Assembly: GCA_018609825.1 (NCBI GenBank)
Contig: JAHEOA010000105.1
Location: 1 to 10,554 of the forward strand
Direction: 5' to 3'
Source of the DNA: Candidatus Bipolaricaulota bacterium
GTDB taxonomy: Bacteria; Bipolaricaulota; Bipolaricaulia; RBG-16-55-9
DNA length: 10,554 nt
The notes beneath the pieces are model-generated. The model searched no databases and was not told the origin of the DNA. It saw only the letters and a list, made by a program, of their open reading frames with translations. Shown here piece by piece: positions 1 through 5,979 of the stretch (position 1 is its first letter; each line of letters opens with the position of its first letter). Both the position numbers and the translations under genes were made by a program.

Positions 1-702
1 ATCTACACGTTCTTCGGCTTCCTCGATCGGTTCGATGACCCGCTGTCGGAGCTGGCGACCATCGCTGGCGACGCATCACTGACCGAGGCGTACCGCGCTG
101 CGGCCGGCCGGGCGTTGGTTCCCGTCTATACCGCGCAACGAGGCGAAGCCACCCAGACCCTTGATCGGCTCTCAACGCTGTTGCGCCAGATCGAGTCCGA
201 CGTCTCGGAGGGCGCGTGGACGACCGCCCAACGGTCCCTTCAGACGTTTCGCCAGCGACTGGACGCAGATCGCGAGCTGCTCATCACGACGGCCGAGGTG
301 GGCGGCGAGCTCTCCGCCCAGCAGATCCTCAACAACGACCTCAACCGCCGCGTGGAGACGCTGGCAGGTGCCCTCGAGGGCCGACGTCTCTCGACGGTGC
401 GGACGACGGTCTCTCAAATCGGTGATCTGCTCAACTCGATACGGGCGGGCGTCCGAAACGCCCCGGACGTGGGCACGGACAGGCTCCAAGCGATCGCCAT
501 CGACGGCGCGACGCCCGCGCTTCGCGCGGCTGCCGGCCAGGTGTGGAGCCAGCGGATCGTGGACACCGATCTGACACGGGACGAGCTGATCGAGATGATC
601 GTCGCTCACTCGCAGGCCTTTTCGGCATTGCCCGACACAAGCGCGGAGTTCAGCAACGCCCTGGCGCGCGCGTTGGCGACCCGACTTGCCGACGGAACGT
701 GA
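1..702 (+). CDS. Unrecognised alpha-helical protein, C-terminal part (5' end outside window)
   Basis: The reading frame is open from base 1 to TGA at 700-702, giving 233 visible residues. No start codon is needed inside the window; a TTG at 115 is in frame, but the coding-like frame continues upstream of it, so the gene most likely begins before base 1. The visible part is rich in Ala, Arg, Leu, Thr and Gln, has no cysteine and no membrane segment, and reads as a run of amphipathic helices with heptad-like spacing (for example around residues 55-85 and 110-145). I do not recognise a family and assign no function. It is followed by a strong hairpin and then by the regulator gene, so it is probably the last gene of an upstream unit. 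That it codes is well supported by uninterrupted frame and GC-rich third positions; its role is unknown. Confidence 0.75.
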   Translation: MYTFFGFLDRFDDPLSELATIAGDASLTEAYRAAAGRALVPVYTAQRGEATQTLDRLSTLLRQIESDVSEGAWTTAQRSLQTFRQRLDADRELLITTAEVGGELSAQQILNNDLNRRVETLAGALEGRRLSTVRTTVSQIGDLLNSIRAGVRNAPDVGTDRLQAIAIDGATPALRAAAGQVWSQRIVDTDLTRDELIEMIVAHSQAFSALPDTSAEFSNALARALATRLADGT

Positions 703-736
703 TGGCCATACCCCCGCTCCACCTCTCCGCTTCCGT

Positions 737-776
737 CCCCGTGGGTCCGGGCACGACGGGGCTCGGGCCCGCGGGG
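737..776. terminator. Strong 16-bp GC-rich stem-loop in the 703-831 gap
   Basis: Arms 737-752 (CCCCGTGGGTCCGGGC) and 761-776 (GCTCGGGCCCGCGGGG) pair along all 16 positions on the plus-strand transcript: 13 Watson-Crick pairs and three G-U pairs (742-771, 746-767, 750-763), with an 8-nt loop. It starts 35 nt after the stop of the upstream gene and ends 56 nt before the regulator start, which is where a terminator would sit. No T-rich tract follows (next bases are ATCGCCC), so it is not a textbook intrinsic terminator. It could also protect the upstream mRNA's 3' end or act as a regulatory leader element. The three G-U pairs work only in the plus-strand RNA, which favours a function in rightward transcripts. 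Confidence 0.5.
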
Positions 777-811
777 ATCGCCCTACGGCATGTCCGGTGC
801 GAAGGGATCGT

Positions 812-827
812 TATACTGTCAGGGAGG
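812..827 (+). promoter_or_regulatory. Possible -10 element and Shine-Dalgarno of the response regulator
   Basis: TATACT at 812-817 matches the sigma-70 -10 consensus at five of six positions. AGGGAGG at 821-827 lies 4 nt before the ATG at 832. The Shine-Dalgarno fixes the start at 832 rather than at an in-frame ATG at 790. No convincing -35 is found at normal spacing (788-795 reads GCATGTCC), and the -10 is so close to the ATG that the leader would be only a few bases long. The ribosome site is therefore solid and the promoter speculative. Confidence 0.35.
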
Positions 828-831
828 CCGT

Positions 832-1524
832 ATGGAACAACGCGTGTTGATCGTCGAAGATGAGAACTGGGTCGTGCGCATGGTCAAAGGGTATCTGCGC
901 CAGGAGGGCTTCCACGTCCAGGCGGCCGTCGACGGCGAGCAGGCTCTGTCCGAATACCAGAAGTATCAGCCGCACCTGGTCATTCTGGACTTGATGCTGC
1001 CCAATGTGGACGGGCTGGAGGTCGCGCGACGCATCCGAAAGACGTCCGAGGTCCCGATCATCATGCTGACGGCTCGGGACGGTGAGGCCGACCGGGTCGC
1101 CGGGCTGGAGCTCGGGGCGGATGATTATGTCGTCAAACCGTTCAGCCCGCGCGAGCTGGTCTCGCGCGTGCGCGCGGTGCTCCGTCGCTCGGACGGCAGC
1201 GGCTATCGGCCGACGATCTTGGAATCAGGCGACGTTCGGCTCGATCTCGATCAGCGCCACGTGACCGTACAGGACGCTGCCGTCGACCTGACTCCGATGG
1301 AGTTCGAGCTCCTGGCGCTGTTGATGGAGTCGCCGGGGCGCGTGTTCACGCGGCTCCAGATCCTGGAAGCCGTGCGCGGCGTGGCCTACGAGAGCTTCGA
1401 GCGCTCGGTCGACACGCACGTCAAGCGATTGCGCCAGAAAATCGAACCGGATCCGGACGAGCCGACCTACGTCCTGACGGTCTATGGGGTCGGCTACAAG
1501 TTCAACCCGGACGTTCGCGAATGA
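832..1524 (+). CDS. OmpR/PhoB-family response regulator
   Basis: Cytoplasmic phosphorylation-dependent transcription factor, 230 residues, the usual length for the family. The receiver domain covers about residues 3-115: acidic pair E9-D10, phosphoacceptor D53 in VILDLMLP, T80 of the LTA motif, and K102 in VKPF. The DNA-binding winged helix covers about 130-226 and shows the family signatures: LTPMEFELLALL, then a recognition-helix region around SVDTHVKRLRQKI, and the closing wing YVLTVYGVGYKF. The start at 832 is chosen because AGGGAGG lies 4 nt upstream and the receiver fold begins right after it (RVLIVEDE); an in-frame ATG at 790 would add 14 residues unlike the family. The histidine kinase gene follows after 25 nt, so the two form a cognate pair. 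The 7-bp direct repeats at 3293-3310 have the geometry bound by this family and are a candidate target. The stimulus is not known. Confidence 0.95.
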   Translation: MEQRVLIVEDENWVVRMVKGYLRQEGFHVQAAVDGEQALSEYQKYQPHLVILDLMLPNVDGLEVARRIRKTSEVPIIMLTARDGEADRVAGLELGADDYVVKPFSPRELVSRVRAVLRRSDGSGYRPTILESGDVRLDLDQRHVTVQDAAVDLTPMEFELLALLMESPGRVFTRLQILEAVRGVAYESFERSVDTHVKRLRQKIEPDPDEPTYVLTVYGVGYKFNPDVRE

Positions 1525-1549
1525 CGGCTTCCATCCCCGGGGGCAAGCG

Positions 1550-2917
1550 ATGAACCGACTGTCGTTCCAGGTGCGGCTCTTGGTGGCGTTCAGCGTCATC
1601 GTGATCCTGACGCTCGGCGGCGGCTATCTGCTCGTCAACCGATCCGTCCACGAGGCGTTCGAGACCTTTCGCGTTCGCAACGTCCATGAGCACGACCTCA
1701 TGGTTGCCCAGTTCATCTCCTCATATTACGCTCGCACCGGCAGTTGGGACGACATCTCGCAGTTCCTGAGCCGGCGGAACCGCCCCTTCCCCTACATTCT
1801 GGCCGGTCCGGATGACCGCGTCATCTACGCCAGCGACTCCAATCTCCAAGGCGATCGACTCTCCCGCGACGAGCTGAACTCCGGGATGTCGTTGGACGTG
1901 GAGGGCGAGCAGGTCGGCACGTTGGTGCCGGTAACGCCCCGCATGCTCCGCGGCCCCATTGAGGCCACCTTCACCGAGTCGGTCAATCGGGCCTTCTGGA
2001 TGACGGGCGTGATCGCGGTCGTCGTGGCCACCCTGCTGGCGCTGCTGTTGGTTCGGCAGATGACCGGCCCCGTGCGTCAACTGGACGCCGCTGCCAAACG
2101 GATCTCCCAAGGGGATTTGAGCGAACGGGTTCCCGTCCGCGGCTCGGACGAGTTGGCCCGCTTGGGTCATTCGTTCAACGAGATGGCCGACAGCCTCCAG
2201 GACGCGGAGCAGGCCCGCCAGAACATGATCGCCGACATCGCGCACGAACTCCGCACGCCGATCAGCGTCGTCCAGTCGGGCCTAGAAGGCATGATGGACG
2301 GCGTGTTGGAGCCCAATCAAGCGAACGTCGCGGCGCTGCACGGCAAGACGCTGCTCGTGAGCCGCCTCGTGGCGGACCTGCAGGAGCTGGCTTTGGCGGA
2401 CGCGGGTCGGCTGTCGATCGAGCCTGAACGGCTCGCGCTTCCGGACGTCGTCGGCCACATCGTTGCCACCGTCGAGGACCAGTTCGACGAACAGGACATC
2501 GGGCTGCAGGCCAACCTTCCCGACGGTCTGCCTCAAGCCTACGTCGATCGCCATCGCCTGGAGCAGATCTTGATCAACCTGTTGAGCAACGCACTTCAGC
2601 ACACGCCCGCAGGCGGAACCGTGACCGTCGACGCCACCCAGACGGACGCCTCAAGCATTCAAGTCAGCGTCTGCGACAGTGGGTCGGGATTGACCGAGGA
2701 AGACATCGACCAGGTCTTCGATCGTTTCTACCGAGCGGACAAGTCGCGCTCGCGGGACAGCGGCGGGACGGGGCTCGGCCTTCCCATCGCCAAAGCCATC
2801 GTCGAGGCCCACGGCGGCACGATCTGGGCGGAGAAGGCGCCCAACGGCGGGGCTTGCTTCCGATTCACACTGAGGACCGCCTCCAACGACTCCGACGCTT
2901 CCGATCGCCCCCGTTGA
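1550..2917 (+). CDS. Membrane-bound sensor histidine kinase (HAMP-HisKA-HATPase_c)
   Basis: Partner kinase of the regulator just upstream, 455 residues. Residues 9-29 form the first membrane helix. Residues about 30-148 form an extracytoplasmic sensor of roughly 119 residues, with an alpha/beta stretch (PYILAGPDDRVIYASD) like the extracellular sensor of BaeS-type kinases. The second helix spans about 149-170 and HAMP about 168-222. The phosphoacceptor is H232 in the H-box (IAHELRTP). ATP-binding motifs are the N-box N343-N347 (NLLSN), the G1 box D376-SGSG and the G2 box G405-GTGLGL. Every catalytic residue expected is present. ATG at 1550 is chosen because the positively charged N terminus and membrane helix follow it directly; the ribosome site (GGGGG, 1539-1543) is weak, consistent with coupling to the regulator gene ending 25 nt upstream. 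The sensed signal cannot be read from sequence, though envelope stress would fit a BaeS-like sensor next to an exporter operon. Confidence 0.93.
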   Translation: MNRLSFQVRLLVAFSVIVILTLGGGYLLVNRSVHEAFETFRVRNVHEHDLMVAQFISSYYARTGSWDDISQFLSRRNRPFPYILAGPDDRVIYASDSNLQGDRLSRDELNSGMSLDVEGEQVGTLVPVTPRMLRGPIEATFTESVNRAFWMTGVIAVVVATLLALLLVRQMTGPVRQLDAAAKRISQGDLSERVPVRGSDELARLGHSFNEMADSLQDAEQARQNMIADIAHELRTPISVVQSGLEGMMDGVLEPNQANVAALHGKTLLVSRLVADLQELALADAGRLSIEPERLALPDVVGHIVATVEDQFDEQDIGLQANLPDGLPQAYVDRHRLEQILINLLSNALQHTPAGGTVTVDATQTDASSIQVSVCDSGSGLTEEDIDQVFDRFYRADKSRSRDSGGTGLGLPIAKAIVEAHGGTIWAEKAPNGGACFRFTLRTASNDSDASDRPR

Positions 2918-2924
2918 ACGACAA

Positions 2925-2941
2925 TCCCGATCGATTCGGGA
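2925..2941 (+). terminator. Small hairpin after the kinase gene
   Basis: TCCCGA (2925-2930) and TCGGGA (2936-2941) form a perfect 6-bp stem around a 5-nt loop, starting 8 nt after the kinase stop codon. There is no T-tract after it. The position suits a weak terminator for the two-component operon, but a 6-bp inverted repeat in GC-rich DNA can arise by chance. Confidence 0.25.
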
Positions 2942-2969
2942 CTCCGCTCTCCATCGGGAGGATCTGAAC

Positions 2970-3108
2970 ATGTCGGAAGGGGGATCTCGTCGACAGAACC
3001 GAAGGCCGTCCGGCGACCGTGGACCCCTTGAGTCGAGATGTCACCCAACTCGGCGTCGACCCGGACATGACGTTTCTGTATCGCCCGTCGTTGGGCTCAC
3101 TCGGTTAG
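2970..3108 (+). pseudogene. Small 45-residue reading frame interrupted by a +1 shift at a G5 run
   Basis: GGGAGG at 2956-2961 sits 8 nt before ATG 2970, an excellent ribosome site. The frame begins MSEG, then meets GGGGG at 2979-2983. If one G of that run is skipped, translation continues DLVDRTEGRPATVDPLSR and ends DPDMTFLYRPSLGSLG at TAG 3106-3108. That shifted frame has about 71% G/C third positions (29 of 41 codons), against about 49% (20 of 41) for the unshifted frame over the same bases, and it is the one that reads like protein. It may be a recently broken gene, a homopolymer sequencing error, or a frameshifting small gene. Coding character seems to pass to a third stretch, about 3108-3203 (containing VILALGNALDDAGTLVVP), so it may be the start of a longer decayed gene. 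I recognise no family. Confidence 0.45.
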
Positions 3109-3281
3109 GTCTGCCGCGGCGCGCGGCCGTCATCCTAGCGCTGGGGAATGCGCTCGACGACGCCGGGACGCTCGTGGTGCCACGCATTCCACGCAGCGCG
3201 CGGACCCATCGCCATCGCAGGCGCCGCCCGTTTCCCGAGACCGCTGGCCCATCCTTCATGAGCGGAACATGCACATCGCAT

Positions 3282-3328
3282 CCTCACATGAATGCCACAC
3301 TTTTGCCACATGCGCCTGCAAGTATTCG
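3282..3328 (+). promoter_or_regulatory. Candidate response-regulator box (11-bp direct repeats) and operon promoter
   Basis: TGCCACA occurs at 3293-3299 and again at 3304-3310: two identical 7-bp units separated by 4 bp, an 11-bp period. A partial third unit in phase lies upstream (CCTCACA, 3282-3288, sharing CACA) and a weaker one downstream (CCTGCAA, 3315-3321). Seven-bp direct repeats at 11-bp spacing are the known geometry of OmpR/PhoB-family sites such as the pho box. A possible -10, TATTCG at 3323-3328, follows where such boxes usually replace the -35. The start codon of the exporter operon is at 3371. That the regulator at 832-1524 binds here is inferred from family geometry and proximity. 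Confidence 0.5.
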
Positions 3329-3370
3329 AACTGACGGATCACGTTACGAGTTTGAAAGGAGCATATACGA

Positions 3371-4018
3371 ATGACTCAACTCAAGCGGAACCCGACGCGG
3401 ATCGGCATTGCGGCGGGGGTGATTGCCCTCCTGTTGGCCGGCAGCGGCCTCTGGGCCTCTGCCCAGATCTTCGGGTGGGGGGATTACCCCGGCGGCAGCG
3501 TCAGGACGGTCTACGAGATCGAACGGAGCAACGACGATGCCGCCCCCAGCGACTACATCATCGAGATCAGCCCCGATGGGGACCGGTTCGAGGTGACCAA
3601 GACCATCATCGATCGGGATCAGACGGTCGACGACCTTCAGGCCGGCTTCGGCCTCTCCGGGGTCATGGCCAGCATCGGCGTCCGCGTGAGCGCGGACGCG
3701 GACTCGATCGACCTGACGCCGCTGTCGGCCCTCGACGACCGTGAGGTCGAGGTCGGGCCCGACGAGAGCTATCTCCTGCCCGACGGCGCCCGACTGACGA
3801 CCGCCCAGCGCGATCAGATTGCTGGCATCGACGTGGTCATGGGGACCTACATCCATCCGGATTTCCCCGACCAGCGCGTCCAGATCGCGTTGACCGACCA
3901 GGCGACGAACGCCCTCCTCTACTTTCCCCCGTTGTTGGTGACGGAAAAGCAGCGAACGGACGGCTCGTTCGAGACCGTCTATCGGCTGGAGCTCGTCGAG
4001 TTCGAGCGGACCCGTTAG
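3371..4018 (+). CDS. Secreted or membrane-anchored protein of unknown function, first gene of the exporter operon
   Basis: A 215-residue protein with a clear N-terminal export signal: a basic start (KRNPTR), a hydrophobic core at residues 11-28, and an A-S-A site that could be cut after residue 31. The remainder (about 184 residues) is acidic, cysteine-free and predicted from its alternating pattern to be mostly beta strand, with motifs such as GTYIHPDFPDQRVQIALTD (about residues 158-176). AAAGGAG at 3355-3361, 9 nt upstream, fixes the start. The ATPase gene begins 9 nt after its stop, with the ATPase's ribosome site overlapping this stop codon, so the two are tightly coupled. In MacAB-like systems the gene at this place often encodes the periplasmic adaptor, but this protein lacks the long coiled-coil hairpin and the lipoyl/barrel length of such adaptors. 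It may be a substrate-binding partner or the sensor-side protein of the system. No family recognised. Confidence 0.85.
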   Translation: MTQLKRNPTRIGIAAGVIALLLAGSGLWASAQIFGWGDYPGGSVRTVYEIERSNDDAAPSDYIIEISPDGDRFEVTKTIIDRDQTVDDLQAGFGLSGVMASIGVRVSADADSIDLTPLSALDDREVEVGPDESYLLPDGARLTTAQRDQIAGIDVVMGTYIHPDFPDQRVQIALTDQATNALLYFPPLLVTEKQRTDGSFETVYRLELVEFERTR

Positions 4019-4027
4019 GAGCCGACC

Positions 4028-4735
4028 ATGATTCTGTTGCGTAAGGTCACCCGGACGTATCGGCGGGGACACAGCATCGTGCCCGCGTTGCGCGGCCTGT
4101 ATCTCTCGATCGAAGCGGGCGGGTTCGTGACGATTATGGGCCCGTCCGGATCGGGGAAGAGCACCTTGATGCACCTCCTCGGCGGCCTGGACCGACCGGA
4201 CGAGGGCGAGGTCCTGCTCGACGGCCAGGACGTCGGCCAACTCAGCGACGATCGGCTCGCAGAGCTGCGCGGACGCCTTCTGGGCTTCGTCTTCCAAGGA
4301 TTCAACCTTCTCTCCACGCTCTCCGCGCTGGAGAACGTCGAGCTGCCCATGATCTTCCAGCGCGTCGATCGAGGTCAGCGCCGAGATCGCGCGCAGCGTC
4401 TGCTGCAGCAGGTCGGCCTCGAGGAGCGGACGGATCACAAGCCGGCCGAGCTCTCCGGCGGCGAACAGCAGCGCGTCGCCGTCGCCCGAGCGCTCGCCAA
4501 CGACCCCCAGATCCTGTTGGCCGATGAGCCGACCGGCAACCTGGATTCCGAGTCGGGAGGCCAGATCATGGATCTGTTGGCGTGGCTGAACGACGAACGG
4601 GACGCGACCGTCGTCGTGGTGACCCACGACCCGGACGTCGCCCGGTACGCCGACTGGATCATCCGCCTGAAGGACGGACAACCGGTCGAGTCGGGCACGG
4701 AGGAAGGTGAATCGGCATGGTTCGCGACTACTTGA
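4028..4735 (+). CDS. ABC transporter ATPase, MacB/LolD-type
   Basis: Nucleotide-binding subunit, 235 residues, that hydrolyses ATP on the cytoplasmic side to drive the permease encoded next. All motifs are intact: Walker A GPSGSGKST at 38-46, Q-loop Q90 (VFQGFNLL), signature LSGGEQQ at 142-148, Walker B ILLADEP at 162-168 with catalytic E167, D-loop around D173, and H-loop H200. The FQGFNLL and ADEPTGNLD wording is typical of the LolD/MacB/FtsE subclass, which works mechanically on periplasmic partners and does not import solutes. TAGGAG at 4016-4021 provides the ribosome site 6 nt upstream and includes the previous gene's stop codon. The 3' end overlaps the permease start by 19 bp, which implies translational coupling and a fixed complex. 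Substrate is not predictable from this subunit. Confidence 0.95.
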   Translation: MILLRKVTRTYRRGHSIVPALRGLYLSIEAGGFVTIMGPSGSGKSTLMHLLGGLDRPDEGEVLLDGQDVGQLSDDRLAELRGRLLGFVFQGFNLLSTLSALENVELPMIFQRVDRGQRRDRAQRLLQQVGLEERTDHKPAELSGGEQQRVAVARALANDPQILLADEPTGNLDSESGGQIMDLLAWLNDERDATVVVVTHDPDVARYADWIIRLKDGQPVESGTEEGESAWFATT

Positions 4736-5961
4736 GCCTGGCGTGGCGTAGCATCCGCAATCGTCGGCTCCGCTCCTGGCTGACCATGCTCGGCGTGGTC
4801 ATCGGCGTGACGGCCGTGGTGGCGCTCATCGCCATCGGACAGGGCATGCAACAGTCCGTGGAGCAGGAGTTCGAGGCGATCGGGTTCGACACGGTCACCG
4901 TCATTCCCGGCACGGCCAGTGAGGGAGCGAACGAGATGGCGCGCCGCATGATGAGCGGCGGCAAGGAATCGGCCCCCTTGGACACGACGTCCATCGCCCA
5001 GTTGTCGGACGCCGCGGAGGTCGCCCACTTCCGCACTGAGACCGGATCGGTGACCTCGGCCGCCATAAACGGCCAAGGATTTCTGGATGTGACCGGATTG
5101 AGCCCGGGAATCACCGAGACCTTTAGCGGCTATTTCAACGACTTCCCCCTCCAGGTCGGCGACACCTTCCCACCGGAGGATCGACAGTCCGCCGTTTTGG
5201 GACATCAGGTGGCCGAGAACCTCGGCGCCGAACTGGGATCGACGGTCCGCATTGAGGACCAGCCGTTCGTGGTCACGGGGATCTTGGAGGACGTCGACGC
5301 GTCTTCCGGGTCCTTCAGCTTCCGCAACATGGGGAGCCATATCTTCATTCCCATTCAGGCCATGGTTGAGCTCTATGGCGGCGAGGGCACCGTCTCGATG
5401 GCGCTGGTCAAGGCCGACGATGGCGTCGACGTGCCGACCCTGGCGACCCAGATCGAGCGGACTTTGGAACAAGCCGGAACACCGGCCATGACCATCACCG
5501 CCGAGGAAGTAAGTCAACAGATCAGCAACGTGCTCGGCACGTTGCAGTTCACCTTGGCCGCCATCGCGGCCATCTCCCTCCTGGTCGGCGGCATCGGCGT
5601 GATGAACACCATGTACACCTCCGTCCTCGAACGGACCCGCGAAATCGGCATCATGAAGGCCGTCGGCGCCAAAAGCCGGCACGTGCTCGCCATCTTCCTC
5701 ATCGAATCCGGGCTGATGGGCATCCTTGGCGGCCTCATGGGGGTTGCGCTCGGCGCGGGCCTCAGCGTCGCCGCCAGTCGCCTCCTGGGCGGCGCGCTCG
5801 CCGTCGGTCCCGCAGGTGGAGCCACGATGGCGGTCGCGATCAGCCCGGAGCTGATCCTCATGGCGCTGGCGTTCTCCTTCCTGTTGGGGGCCCTGTCCGG
5901 CGGGTTTCCCGCACGCCAGGCCGCGAAACTTCAACCGGTGCAAGCGCTGCAACACGAGTAA
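4717..5961 (+). CDS. ABC transporter permease, MacB/FtsX family
   Basis: Membrane subunit of the exporter, 414 residues. One membrane helix lies at about 21-43, after the basic start SIRNRRLRSWLTMLGVVIG, which is typical of MacB-type permeases. A large extracytoplasmic domain follows (about 44-275, MacB-PCD type), then three helices at about 279-301, 324-350 and 379-399 forming the FtsX domain. The cytoplasmic coupling helix carries the conserved EIGIMKAVGA (309-318), which contacts the ATPase, and the protein ends with the usual PARQAAKLQPVQALQ. Topology is the standard four-helix one. AGGAAGG at 4701-4707, 9 nt upstream and inside the ATPase gene, supports ATG 4717. Family members export peptides, macrolides or lipids, or transmit force to envelope enzymes. 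No adaptor (MacA/HlyD) or outer-membrane channel gene is present in the window, so this may be a stand-alone or mechanotransmitting type. Confidence 0.94.
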   Translation: MVRDYLSLAWRSIRNRRLRSWLTMLGVVIGVTAVVALIAIGQGMQQSVEQEFEAIGFDTVTVIPGTASEGANEMARRMMSGGKESAPLDTTSIAQLSDAAEVAHFRTETGSVTSAAINGQGFLDVTGLSPGITETFSGYFNDFPLQVGDTFPPEDRQSAVLGHQVAENLGAELGSTVRIEDQPFVVTGILEDVDASSGSFSFRNMGSHIFIPIQAMVELYGGEGTVSMALVKADDGVDVPTLATQIERTLEQAGTPAMTITAEEVSQQISNVLGTLQFTLAAIAAISLLVGGIGVMNTMYTSVLERTREIGIMKAVGAKSRHVLAIFLIESGLMGILGGLMGVALGAGLSVAASRLLGGALAVGPAGGATMAVAISPELILMALAFSFLLGALSGGFPARQAAKLQPVQALQHE

Positions 5962-5979
5962 CCATAAAGGAGTCAGCGA

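Larger units (their letters stand above)
2918..3370. other. 453-base gap between the kinase gene and the exporter operon
   Basis: This stretch has no intact convincing gene. From left to right it holds a small hairpin just after the kinase stop (2925-2941), a Shine-Dalgarno plus short frame broken at a G5 run (2970-3108), and a further coding-like run in another frame (about 3108-3203, with third positions 26 of 32 G/C by hand count). It ends with a lower-GC promoter-like region from about 3250, containing direct repeats and the ribosome site of the next gene. One plus-strand frame stays open from 2970 to 3374 and ends in an ATGA overlap with the next gene, but its first 41 codons after the G run have only 20 G/C third positions and its product is Arg/His-rich and low in hydrophobics, so it is not called as a gene. 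Confidence 0.6.

Noticed and set aside
790..831. Upstream ATG (790) as the regulator start
   Set aside because: It would add 14 residues not seen in the receiver family, and AGGGAGG is placed for the ATG at 832.
2970..3374. Uninterrupted 134-codon frame ending in an ATGA overlap with the next gene
   Set aside because: Despite the good ribosome site and the overlap, codon use over its first part is poor and the product is Arg/His-rich, and it runs through the likely promoter at 3282-3328. The shifted small frame explains the ribosome site better.
3344..4681. Long open frame on the minus strand (445 codons)
   Set aside because: Antisense to the secreted protein and the ATPase; no domain motifs and no ribosome site of note. 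Shadow of the real genes.
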